Below, piece by piece: positions 29,561 through 37,439 of a DNA stretch of 64,000 nucleotides. Both the position numbers and the translations under genes were made by a program. Source of the stretch: Polaribacter vadi (GTDB lineage Bacteria > Bacteroidota > Bacteroidia > Flavobacteriales > Flavobacteriaceae); assembly GCF_018861005.1 (NCBI RefSeq), contig NZ_JAHKQL010000006.1:1-64000 (forward strand), given 5' to 3'. Numbering within the stretch: position 1 is the first letter of the stretch; each line of letters begins with the position of its first letter. The notes under the pieces are model-generated. The model did no database searches and was not told the origin of the DNA. It was given only the letters and a program-made list of their open reading frames with translations.

Positions 29561-29592
29561 CAAAGATAATACTTTAGAATGATTCTAAACAA
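29561..29592 (-). promoter_or_regulatory. feo promoter with Fur-like operator in its spacer
   Basis: On the minus strand: a -33 TTG at 29592-29590, a 21-base spacer, and the -7 box TATCTTTG at 29568-29561. Most of the spacer (29573-29589) is a perfect palindrome, TTTAGAAT-G-ATTCTAAA. Its 7-1-7 core has the symmetry of a Fur box although the letters differ from the enterobacterial consensus. The position between the two promoter elements is ideal for repression when iron is plentiful. Confidence 0.75.
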
Positions 29593-29593
29593 G

Positions 29594-30274
29594 TTATTTA
29601 GTGCTATATTCTTCTTTTAATAGCGCAACATCTTCTTTTAATTTTACCATATCTTTTTTTTCTGTACCATCGTAAAATCCGCGAATGCGTCTTTCTTTAT
29701 CAATTAACACAAATTGTTCTGTGTGTATAAAATCGTTTTCTCCTCCATCACCATCTTCAATCACTGCAAAATAACTTTTTCTAGCAAGTTCATAAATGTG
29801 CTTTTTAGAGCCAGTTGTAACATTCCATTTATTATCAATAACACCTTTATTAATGGCATATTCTTTTAAAACAGAAACGCTATCAATATTTGGAGTTACA
29901 GAATGAGATAAAAACATAATATCATCATCATTTTTATAAAATTCTTGTAATTCACTCATATTGTATGCCATTGCTATACAAATATTCGTACATCGTGTAA
30001 AAAAGAAATCTGCAACATAAATCTTATTTTCATAATTTTTATTGGTAATTATTTCTCCATTTTGATTTGTTAATTCAAAATTAGCAATTGTATGATCTTT
30101 GGTTATATGCTTTATTGAAGCATCAACTAAACTGGGATTTACATCAGCAGGGCTATAGACTTTTAATTTTTTATCAGATTTTAATAAATGATAAAAAACA
30201 GGGAGAGAAACTGCCGAAAAAACAATTAAAAATATTAATGTTGATTTACTTTTTTTGAAGAATTTAAAATCCAT
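29594..30274 (-). CDS. SCO1/SenC family protein
   Basis: A membrane-anchored thioredoxin-fold protein that delivers copper to the CuA site of cytochrome oxidase or acts as a thiol reductant. It has one N-terminal anchor (about 13-30), Cys95 and Cys99 in the CxxxC motif (RCTNIC), and the conserved third copper ligand His184 in DFIHTEQ. All three ligands are intact in 226 residues. It is a single gene with its own promoter; the feo promoter starts just past its stop. No oxidase genes are in the window. Confidence 0.93.
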   Translation of the reverse strand: MDFKFFKKSKSTLIFLIVFSAVSLPVFYHLLKSDKKLKVYSPADVNPSLVDASIKHITKDHTIANFELTNQNGEIITNKNYENKIYVADFFFTRCTNICIAMAYNMSELQEFYKNDDDIMFLSHSVTPNIDSVSVLKEYAINKGVIDNKWNVTTGSKKHIYELARKSYFAVIEDGDGGENDFIHTEQFVLIDKERRIRGFYDGTEKKDMVKLKEDVALLKEEYSTK

Positions 30275-30291
30275 TAAACGAGTTATTTCTG

Positions 30292-30299
30292 CAAATTTA
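30292..30299 (-). promoter_or_regulatory. -7 box for the SCO gene
   Basis: TAAATTTG on the minus strand, 17 bases before the ATG at 30274. Confidence 0.6.
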
Positions 30300-30407
30300 C
30301 TGCTTAAAAATAGCTTAGAAAAGTGAGGCTAAATAAATTTGTACCAAAATGTTTGTTAAAAATAAAATCAACCTAAAATAGTTCTTTTTATCCAATCTTT
30401 AAAAACG

Positions 30408-30415
30408 TACATTTG
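30408..30415 (+). promoter_or_regulatory. -7 box for rseP
   Basis: TACATTTG on the plus strand, 29 bases before the ATG at 30445. Confidence 0.6.
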
Positions 30416-30444
30416 TGCGTTTTTTAATTATGATTTAACGCTGA

Positions 30445-31791
30445 ATGGAAATATTAATAAAAGCATCGCAATTTATTTTAAGTTTATCTTTATTAATTGT
30501 TTTGCACGAATTGGGGCACTTTATCCCTGCAAAATTATTTAAAACAAGAGTAGAAAAATTCTATCTATTTTTTGATTATAAATTTTCTTTAATTAAGAAA
30601 AAAGTTGGTGAAACTGTTTATGGTATTGGTTGGATTCCTTTAGGAGGTTATGTAAAAATCTCTGGAATGATTGATGAAAGTATGGATACTGAACAAATGA
30701 AACAACCAGCCCAACCTTGGGAGTTTCGCTCAAAACCAGCTTGGCAACGTTTAATAATTATGTTAGGTGGTGTTTTTGTAAACTTTGTTTTGGGTATTTT
30801 TATTTACATTATGTTGATGTATGCTTATGGAGAAAAATATCTGCCTAATGAAAACGTAAAAGATGGTATTTGGGTACAAGACTCTTTAGCTATGAATTTA
30901 GGTTTACAAACTGGTGATAAAATTTTAACTATTGATGGACAGAAAATTAAAAAATTCTCTGGTTTAACTTTAGAGTTTATCAACGGAAATAATTTTCAGA
31001 TTGAAAGAAATGGAGTTGTAATTGATAAGGAAATTCCTACAGATTTTATTTCTCAATTAATGGATCGTGGCAAAGATGCTGGTGCATTTTTATACCCACG
31101 TTATCCATTTGCTATTGCAGAAGTTTCTGAAGATTCACCTAATATAGATTCAGAGCTTAAAGCTAAAGATATTATTACTGCTATAAATGGTAATAGTTTA
31201 AAATATTATGATGAAGCAGAAGAAGTATTATCTAATTACAAAGGACAAGAAGTAACTGCAACCATAAAAAGAGGAACTGAAACAAAAGATATTCAATTAA
31301 AAATTACAGATGAAGGCAAAGTAGGTGTTGCATTTGCAGGATTAAAATATAAAGATTTAGAAAAACTAGGTTACTATGACTTAGCTGATATAGAATATTC
31401 TTTTGCAGAAGCTATACCTGCTGGATGGAACAAATCTTGGAAAACATTAACTGATTATGTTAAACAATTAAAGAAAATCTTTAACCCAAGTACAGGTGCT
31501 TATAAAGGTTTAGGTGGTTTTATTTCTATTGGTAGTATTTTTCCTGATGAATGGAGTGCAGAATCTTTCTGGAATATTACAGCTTTCTTATCTATTATGT
31601 TAGGTTTTATGAACCTTTTACCAATTCCGGCTTTAGATGGTGGTCATGTAGTTTTTACACTTTGGGAAATGATTACAGGTAAAAAACCTGGTGATAAATT
31701 TTTAGAATACGCTCAAGTAGTTGGCTTTGTTTTATTAGTTGCACTACTACTCTTTGCAAACGGAAATGATATTTTTAGGCTATTTAAATAA
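30445..31791 (+). CDS. rseP: site-2 zinc metalloprotease RseP
   Basis: An intramembrane protease that cleaves anti-sigma factors or signal-peptide remnants. The zinc motif HELGH is at 21-25 in the first membrane helix. PDZ-like regions follow in the periplasmic loop (around LGLQTGDKIL and LKAKDIITAING). The second metal motif NLLPIPALDGGH is near residue 395, with four membrane segments in all. It has 448 residues, the usual length. It is a monocistronic gene closed by a perfect hairpin. Confidence 0.96.
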   Translation: MEILIKASQFILSLSLLIVLHELGHFIPAKLFKTRVEKFYLFFDYKFSLIKKKVGETVYGIGWIPLGGYVKISGMIDESMDTEQMKQPAQPWEFRSKPAWQRLIIMLGGVFVNFVLGIFIYIMLMYAYGEKYLPNENVKDGIWVQDSLAMNLGLQTGDKILTIDGQKIKKFSGLTLEFINGNNFQIERNGVVIDKEIPTDFISQLMDRGKDAGAFLYPRYPFAIAEVSEDSPNIDSELKAKDIITAINGNSLKYYDEAEEVLSNYKGQEVTATIKRGTETKDIQLKITDEGKVGVAFAGLKYKDLEKLGYYDLADIEYSFAEAIPAGWNKSWKTLTDYVKQLKKIFNPSTGAYKGLGGFISIGSIFPDEWSAESFWNITAFLSIMLGFMNLLPIPALDGGHVVFTLWEMITGKKPGDKFLEYAQVVGFVLLVALLLFANGNDIFRLFK

Positions 31792-31814
31792 ACTATAAAG
31801 CATTTATATTATTG

Positions 31815-31840
31815 AAAAACCTCGCAATTGCGAGGTTTTT
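31815..31840 (+). terminator. rseP terminator
   Basis: A perfect 26-base palindrome with GC-rich core CCTCGC/GCGAGG, flanked by five A and seven T. It also faces the end of the small minus-strand zinc-ribbon gene and so may serve both. Confidence 0.92.
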
Positions 31841-31846
31841 TTAGTT

Positions 31847-31996
31847 TTAAATAGAACGATTTATGATTGGAATCCAAGTATATCTTGTGTTGCATTTATC
31901 GCATGCATAAGAATGTGAACCTGGAATTAGCTTTACATACCAATCCCTTTTCATTCTATATCTTGATGTAGATTTACATTTGGGACAAGCTTTCAT
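31847..31996 (-). CDS. tiny zinc-ribbon protein (49 aa)
   Basis: A 49-codon gene from ATG at 31996 to TAA at 31847. The protein starts MKACPKCKSTSRYRMKRDW and later has CDKC at 32-35, so two CxxC knuckles (Cys4, Cys7, Cys32, Cys35) make a compact zinc ribbon. The region between them is basic and aromatic, which suits nucleic-acid or protein binding. It ends 6 bases from the rseP terminator. No promoter box was identified. Short zinc ribbons are real in this group, and four well-spaced Cys in a 49-codon frame are unlikely by chance. Function unknown. Confidence 0.75.
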   Translation of the reverse strand: MKACPKCKSTSRYRMKRDWYVKLIPGSHSYACDKCNTRYTWIPIINRSI

Positions 31997-32276
31997 AATT
32001 AGTTATATTTGTTTAGACCCCATTAAAATAACTAATTATCAAAGAGTTAACAAGTTCTAAATTAACCAATATGTAATCTAAATTAATATTTAAGAGCTTA
32101 TATGAGTTTCTATTAAATAAATAATTTTAACATTAATTCTTAACTAATAACGAAAATTCTTATTAAAAATCAGAAGTTAAAATGATACTAAACCTTCATT
32201 TTAATTTATAAATGAAATTAACTCAATACTTTTTATAAATCTTTGAACTATTCATTTTGAAAAATTTTCATATAAA
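31997..32276. other. AT-rich non-coding stretch
   Basis: Nothing clear is seen here: no frame with protein-like composition, no TAnnTTTG box at a useful distance, and only weak AT-rich inverted repeats such as TTCATTT/AAATGAA near 32195-32216. Confidence 0.5.
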
Positions 32277-32306
32277 AAAACCAGAACAATTACTTGTTCT
32301 GGTTTT
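32277..32306 (-). terminator. terminator of the susC-susD operon
   Basis: A 13-bp stem, 32277-32289 with 32294-32306 (TTGTTCTGGTTTT on the right), with a 4-base loop. T run on the minus strand, 68 bases beyond the SusD stop. Confidence 0.88.
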
Positions 32307-32373
32307 AATATCTATTGCAAAACTGTCAGAATAATATATCTGACAATTTAAAAACTAATTATTAGCTTAAATC

Positions 32374-33990
32374 TTAGTTTTGATCTGCTTCAGTTAAGTT
32401 TGGATTTGCATCAATTTCATCTTGTGGAATTTTCCATATCCAAGCATCGTTTACAAAAGGCTTGTCTTGCATAAATCCATCTCTATATAATACTTCAGAA
32501 GCTCCAGAATTGGTCATATCAATTCCTTCATCCCAACGAATGTGATCATGGAAACTGAAACCTTCACCATAAAGTTCAATAGCTCTTTGCCATTTAATAT
32601 GGTCCATTAAATCATCTTGTGTAGCAAATGCTGTAGCATCATAAGCAGAATCTCTGCTAGATCCAAATACTTGTAATACAGCTTGCGCACCAGAAACATC
32701 ATTTAACATTGCTTTAGCTTCTGCTTCAATTAAATACATTTCAGCAGATCTCATATAGATAACATCATCTGGATCAATACCTCCTGGATTAGATTGTAAA
32801 AATTTAACAGCCATATATGGGTGAGTATTATGACCAGTAGTCATACCATATTCATTAATTATATCTTCCCAAGCACCCCAGAAATCGTCTGCATTATCAT
32901 AATTTGGATCAGTTTCAAAACTACCTCCTAAACCATTAGATGCAGAAGAATTTGTATTTGGCGCTAAAGGTAATGCCATATTAATTCTAAAGTCTGTGTC
33001 TGGTATTGCATCATAAGCCTCATTATTAATCATTTTAGGGTTTGTTCTATTCTGACTTCCGTTAAAAGTTGGAGAGATGTAATAGAAATAAGATTGAAAA
33101 TAATTTGTTTCAGCATCGATTACTGTACCTGCCCAAATTACCTCAGACAAATCTGCAGAATTAAAACCTGATAACCAAGCAGACTCAGATAATAATGGAA
33201 AACCATCTCTTGCTGCAGCTGCTGCTGTAGCTGCTGCTGCCCAATTACCTTGAGTTAAATCTATTCTTGCTTTAATACCTTGTGCTGCATTAATAGATAA
33301 GTGAGATTTATTATCAGGGCTAGAAGCACCATTAAAAAAACTAATTGAATTAGCAATATCAGAATTAATTTGATCATACACTACTTGTACAGTAGATCTA
33401 GCTTCACTAGTATAAGGTGCACCTGCAACTAATAATAATGGTACCCCAGGATCTGTAGATGGAGAACCAATTAAATAACCTTTAGCATAAGTAGCTACTA
33501 ATTGGTGATAAGCCCAAGCTCTATATGCATATGCTTGACCAAGGATATTTCTAATATCTGGGTCTGTAGTTTCGTAACCATTATCTGCAATTAAGTTTAT
33601 TAAATTATTTGCAGTAGCTACAAAGTGATAACGCTCATACCAAAAGTTATTTACTGTTGTAAAAGTAGAGTTAGTATGTGTTAACCAACGTAAATCACTT
33701 GTCATCCAACCATTACCTGGTGATGAGTGAATCATATCTCCACCCATAGCATCTAATGATGGCATAAAGTGACTCTGACCACTCCTACTTGAAGCTGTAC
33801 CTGATAATGGGTTTTGAGCATACATTTGTCTATGCAAACCATTAAGTACCAAAAACATATTATTTACACTTGCAAAAGCGTCTCCTTCTGATATAGAATC
33901 TGTTGGTGTTGTTTCAAGAAAATCTTCTGAACAACTTGTAACAAAAACTACTAGTATCCCTAAAATTAATAGGTTTATTTTTCGTAACAT
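32374..33990 (-). CDS. SusD/RagB family nutrient-binding lipoprotein
   Basis: An outer-membrane lipoprotein that captures glycans or peptides and closes over its SusC partner. Signal peptide with lipobox ending at Cys20 (VTSC), followed by SEDFLETTPTDSISEGDAF, the usual SusD start. TPR-like helices occupy the middle (AQAYAYRAWAYHQL), and the C-terminal motif YLIEAEAKAMLND is near 420. It has 538 residues. It begins 30 bases after susC. No glycosidase or sulfatase sits beside the pair, so the ligand is open. Confidence 0.95.
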   Translation of the reverse strand: MLRKINLLILGILVVFVTSCSEDFLETTPTDSISEGDAFASVNNMFLVLNGLHRQMYAQNPLSGTASSRSGQSHFMPSLDAMGGDMIHSSPGNGWMTSDLRWLTHTNSTFTTVNNFWYERYHFVATANNLINLIADNGYETTDPDIRNILGQAYAYRAWAYHQLVATYAKGYLIGSPSTDPGVPLLLVAGAPYTSEARSTVQVVYDQINSDIANSISFFNGASSPDNKSHLSINAAQGIKARIDLTQGNWAAAATAAAAARDGFPLLSESAWLSGFNSADLSEVIWAGTVIDAETNYFQSYFYYISPTFNGSQNRTNPKMINNEAYDAIPDTDFRINMALPLAPNTNSSASNGLGGSFETDPNYDNADDFWGAWEDIINEYGMTTGHNTHPYMAVKFLQSNPGGIDPDDVIYMRSAEMYLIEAEAKAMLNDVSGAQAVLQVFGSSRDSAYDATAFATQDDLMDHIKWQRAIELYGEGFSFHDHIRWDEGIDMTNSGASEVLYRDGFMQDKPFVNDAWIWKIPQDEIDANPNLTEADQN

Positions 33991-34020
33991 ATTGTAATAT
34001 TTTATAATTATTATTATTTT

Positions 34021-37000
34021 TTAGAAAGATAAATTTAACCCCATTGTAATTATCTTAGAAGGATTAAAGTCGTTTCCACCTTGTGTACCTGCTAAGTTAT
34101 ATTGAGGATTAATTCCTTTTCTTTTTGCATTGATAAATAGGTTTTCTCCAGAAAGAGAAAGACGTAAATTAGTTAAACCTAATTTTTCTGCTACACTTTT
34201 ATCTAAATTATAACCTAAGTTTACGTTTCTTAATGCTAAATAAGAAGCATCAGTTAAAAAACGAGTTGAACCAGCAATACTTTGATTTGGGTTTCCATTT
34301 TCTAAACGTGGAACATCAGTAATATCTCCTGGATTTCTCCAAGCATTTTCTGCATCAACGTGTAATGATCTACCATAAGTACCTGCATGCATTGCGTTAG
34401 AGTAACCACCATCTAAGATTTTACCTCCAAGACCAAATGTGAATAAGAAATCTAAAGAAAATTGCTTGTAACTAAAAGAGTTAGAAAGTGAACCAATTAC
34501 ATCTGGTATACTACTATCTCCTGTGTAAGCTTCACCTGCTGCTTGATAATCGTTTGTTGTAGCTTGTGTACCATCTGCGTTTAAAACTGGTACTCTAGTT
34601 CCTGCTTCTAAATCATCTTCGAACATATAGTAAAGTGCATCACCATTATCTGAATCTACTCCTGCAAAGTGATAAATGTAATAATCATATCTAGATCTAC
34701 CAACTTCCCAACGTTTAGACCCATTATCTGCAGGGCTATCTAATTTAGTAATTTCATTCTTAAAAGTAGAAGCTTGTACAGTTAAATCCCAATTAAAATC
34801 GTTTGATTTAATTAAATGACCTGTTAAACCAACTTCAATACCTTGATTATAAATATCTCCAACATTAGTTGGTGCTTCATTTAATCCTTCAGAAATTGGA
34901 ATAGGTAAGTTATATAATAAATCTTTATTTGTTTTCTTATAGAATTCTACAGAACCATCAATAAGGTTATTAAATAATCCAAACTCTAAAGCAACATCCC
35001 AACTAATTTGGTTTTCCCACTCTAAAAGAGTATTACCTGTTGTACTCCAAAAGATACCAGGAGAACCTGCATTTGGTAAAATTTCATATAATGCTTGAGA
35101 CGCATAATAACTACCAATTCTTTCGTTACCTATCTCTCCATAAGAAGCTCTTAATTTTAATCTATCTACAAAAGAAACGTTTTCCATAAATTTTTCTTGG
35201 TCTATTCTCCAAGAACCACCTACAGAATAAAATGTTCCCCATCTTGCATCTTTAGAAAATCTTGATGTACCATCTCTTCTTACAGAAGCACTTAAATAAT
35301 ATTTACTATCAAAGTTATAGTTTAACCTTGCAAAATATCCTTCAATTTTATGTTCAGTTGTACTACCATCTACATTATCTCCAGCAGCAAAGTTATCAAA
35401 CTCATAAATACCTGTTGCAGTTTGAGTATTAGCAATACCTCCCATAGCTGAATAGTTTCTATCCATACTTTCATGACCTAAAGTAACATCTAAGTTATGT
35501 ATGTCATTAAAAGATTTACCATAAGTTAAGATTTGAGTAAAGTTTTCTATAACTCTTCTATATCTGTCTTCACTATATCTACCTGTTGGTGCTCCATCAC
35601 CTACGATTTCATTTTCGTAACCTTTAATGATATTATCTTGAATATCTCTACCATAAGTTACTTTAGCTTTTAATCCATCTAAAATTCCGATTTCTAAATA
35701 GTTTCTAAATCCATAAAGGTTTAATCTATTTACATCTTCATTTAAAATTAACTCTGCAATACCATGTCTACCTGGGTTATATGGTCTTGTTTGAATATTG
35801 TAATCTGGGTATCCTTCTCCTAAATCATATAATGGATTACCAGCTGTATCATTGATAATAGCACCATCATTGTCTACCTGATAAACAGGATAAATAGGAC
35901 CTAAATCTGTTGCCCAACTAAAAGGGTTTACAATAGAACTTGTACCTCCACTTGTTGGCCCATGAGAATCTGTAGTTGTAATATAAACACTACCACCAAT
36001 AGAAATATTTTCAGTTGGTTGAAAATCTGCATTTATTCTATTTGTAACTCTTTCGTAATCACTTTCTATTACGTAACCTTTTTCTTTTAAAAATGAAGCA
36101 GAGTAAAATACATTATAGTTATCACCACCAGAAGCTACATTTACAGAATGGTTTTCTCTAGAACCTGTTCTTTCTAAATAATCGAACCAGTTTAAAGATT
36201 GGTATTTAAGATTAGCATCTGGGTTTATCTTACCATCAGTACCAACAATTTGATCATTAGCAACATCAAAAGGATTATAACCTAATTGATTAAAAATTGT
36301 AGCAGAAGCTTGAGCCTCTACATCTGTACCACTTAAAGTATTTTTGTAAGCTTCCCACATTAACTCATAGTAAGATTTTGCTCCTACTGTTTCGTAGTTA
36401 TCAATAGCTCTTGTAATAACACTATATTGAGTAGATGCATTTACAGCTAATTTACCTTTTTTACCTTTTTTAGTAGTAATAATAACAACACCATTTGCTG
36501 CTCTAGAACCATATAAAGAAGTAGATGCTGCATCTTTTAATACTGTCATAGAAGCAATATCATCTTGATTGATTGAACTTAAAGAACCATCAAATTGCAT
36601 ACCATCTACGATATATAATGGAGCAGTACTACCATTAAGGGTACCAACACCACGAATTACTATACCTGGAGAAGAACCTGGCTGACCTGAAGCAGAAATA
36701 AACTGAACACCAGTTGCTTTACCTTCTATGGCAGCAATTGGAGAAGTAACAGTTCTAAGTGCTAAATCTTTTTCACCAACAACATCTGCAGAACCTGTAA
36801 ATGCTTCTTTTGTAGTTGTACCATAAGCAACAACAATTACTTCTTCTAAAACACTACTATCTTCTACCATAGAAATATTAATAGTAGTAGAGTTCCCTAC
36901 AGTTTTCTCAACTGTTTTGTAACCTAAGTAACGAAAAACTAACACATCTCCTTTTGCAGCAGAAATAGTGTATTTTCCATCAAAATCTGTTTCTGCACCT

Positions 37001-37152
37001 GTAGATGTACCTTTAACTAATACACTTACACCTGGTAAAACGCCTGAATCCTCGGATACAGTACCTGTAACCGACAATTTTTGAGCACTAATTGAAGTGA
37101 TTACTCCCAAGAGAAATACCAACAACAACGCTTTTTTGTTAATTTGTTTCAT
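34021..37152 (-). CDS. SusC/RagA TonB-linked outer membrane transporter
   Basis: A TonB-dependent 22-strand barrel that imports the substrate bound by SusD. I start it at the ATG at 37152 (MKQINKKALLLVF, 1043 residues); the upstream extension to 37218 precedes a normal signal peptide and has no support. After the signal (1-23) comes a carboxypeptidase-regulatory-like domain (VTGTVSEDSGVLPGVSVLVK, about 27-100), then the plug (TVLKDAASTSLYGSRAANGVV) and the barrel. No anti-sigma interaction extension is obvious. Promoter not clear; the 220 bases upstream are AT-rich. Confidence 0.95.
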   Translation of the reverse strand: MKQINKKALLLVFLLGVITSISAQKLSVTGTVSEDSGVLPGVSVLVKGTSTGAETDFDGKYTISAAKGDVLVFRYLGYKTVEKTVGNSTTINISMVEDSSVLEEVIVVAYGTTTKEAFTGSADVVGEKDLALRTVTSPIAAIEGKATGVQFISASGQPGSSPGIVIRGVGTLNGSTAPLYIVDGMQFDGSLSSINQDDIASMTVLKDAASTSLYGSRAANGVVIITTKKGKKGKLAVNASTQYSVITRAIDNYETVGAKSYYELMWEAYKNTLSGTDVEAQASATIFNQLGYNPFDVANDQIVGTDGKINPDANLKYQSLNWFDYLERTGSRENHSVNVASGGDNYNVFYSASFLKEKGYVIESDYERVTNRINADFQPTENISIGGSVYITTTDSHGPTSGGTSSIVNPFSWATDLGPIYPVYQVDNDGAIINDTAGNPLYDLGEGYPDYNIQTRPYNPGRHGIAELILNEDVNRLNLYGFRNYLEIGILDGLKAKVTYGRDIQDNIIKGYENEIVGDGAPTGRYSEDRYRRVIENFTQILTYGKSFNDIHNLDVTLGHESMDRNYSAMGGIANTQTATGIYEFDNFAAGDNVDGSTTEHKIEGYFARLNYNFDSKYYLSASVRRDGTSRFSKDARWGTFYSVGGSWRIDQEKFMENVSFVDRLKLRASYGEIGNERIGSYYASQALYEILPNAGSPGIFWSTTGNTLLEWENQISWDVALEFGLFNNLIDGSVEFYKKTNKDLLYNLPIPISEGLNEAPTNVGDIYNQGIEVGLTGHLIKSNDFNWDLTVQASTFKNEITKLDSPADNGSKRWEVGRSRYDYYIYHFAGVDSDNGDALYYMFEDDLEAGTRVPVLNADGTQATTNDYQAAGEAYTGDSSIPDVIGSLSNSFSYKQFSLDFLFTFGLGGKILDGGYSNAMHAGTYGRSLHVDAENAWRNPGDITDVPRLENGNPNQSIAGSTRFLTDASYLALRNVNLGYNLDKSVAEKLGLTNLRLSLSGENLFINAKRKGINPQYNLAGTQGGNDFNPSKIITMGLNLSF

Positions 37153-37383
37153 AAAAAATTTGAATTGATTTATATTAATATCGAACGAAACTAAAAATTT
37201 TGTTAATATAATTCGCAACTATTTCAGATTTTAACAATACTACATGCGCGTATTTAACATTTTGTTAACTTTGTTGTTTTCCTTATCATTTATTAAAAAA
37301 GGGTGTTTTAGATGTGATTTTATAAGTATTTAACAGCATATAAGCCTTTTAACTTACACTTTATAAATGGCTATCTCATAAAA

Positions 37384-37417
37384 AAGCCTCTAAATGCTTT
37401 TTAACACTTAGAGGCTT
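37384..37417 (-). terminator. terminator after the serB-serA fusion gene
   Basis: AAGCCTCTAA (37384-37393) and TTAGAGGCTT (37408-37417) form a 10-bp stem; six T follow on the minus strand. It lies 23 bases past the stop at 37440. Confidence 0.8.
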
Positions 37418-37439
37418 AAATTTATCTTATAAAATAATG

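Noticed and set aside
33181-33245. GCT/GCA-rich short repeat in the SusD gene
   Set aside because: It encodes a run of alanines in a helix of the protein; simple codon repetition explains it.
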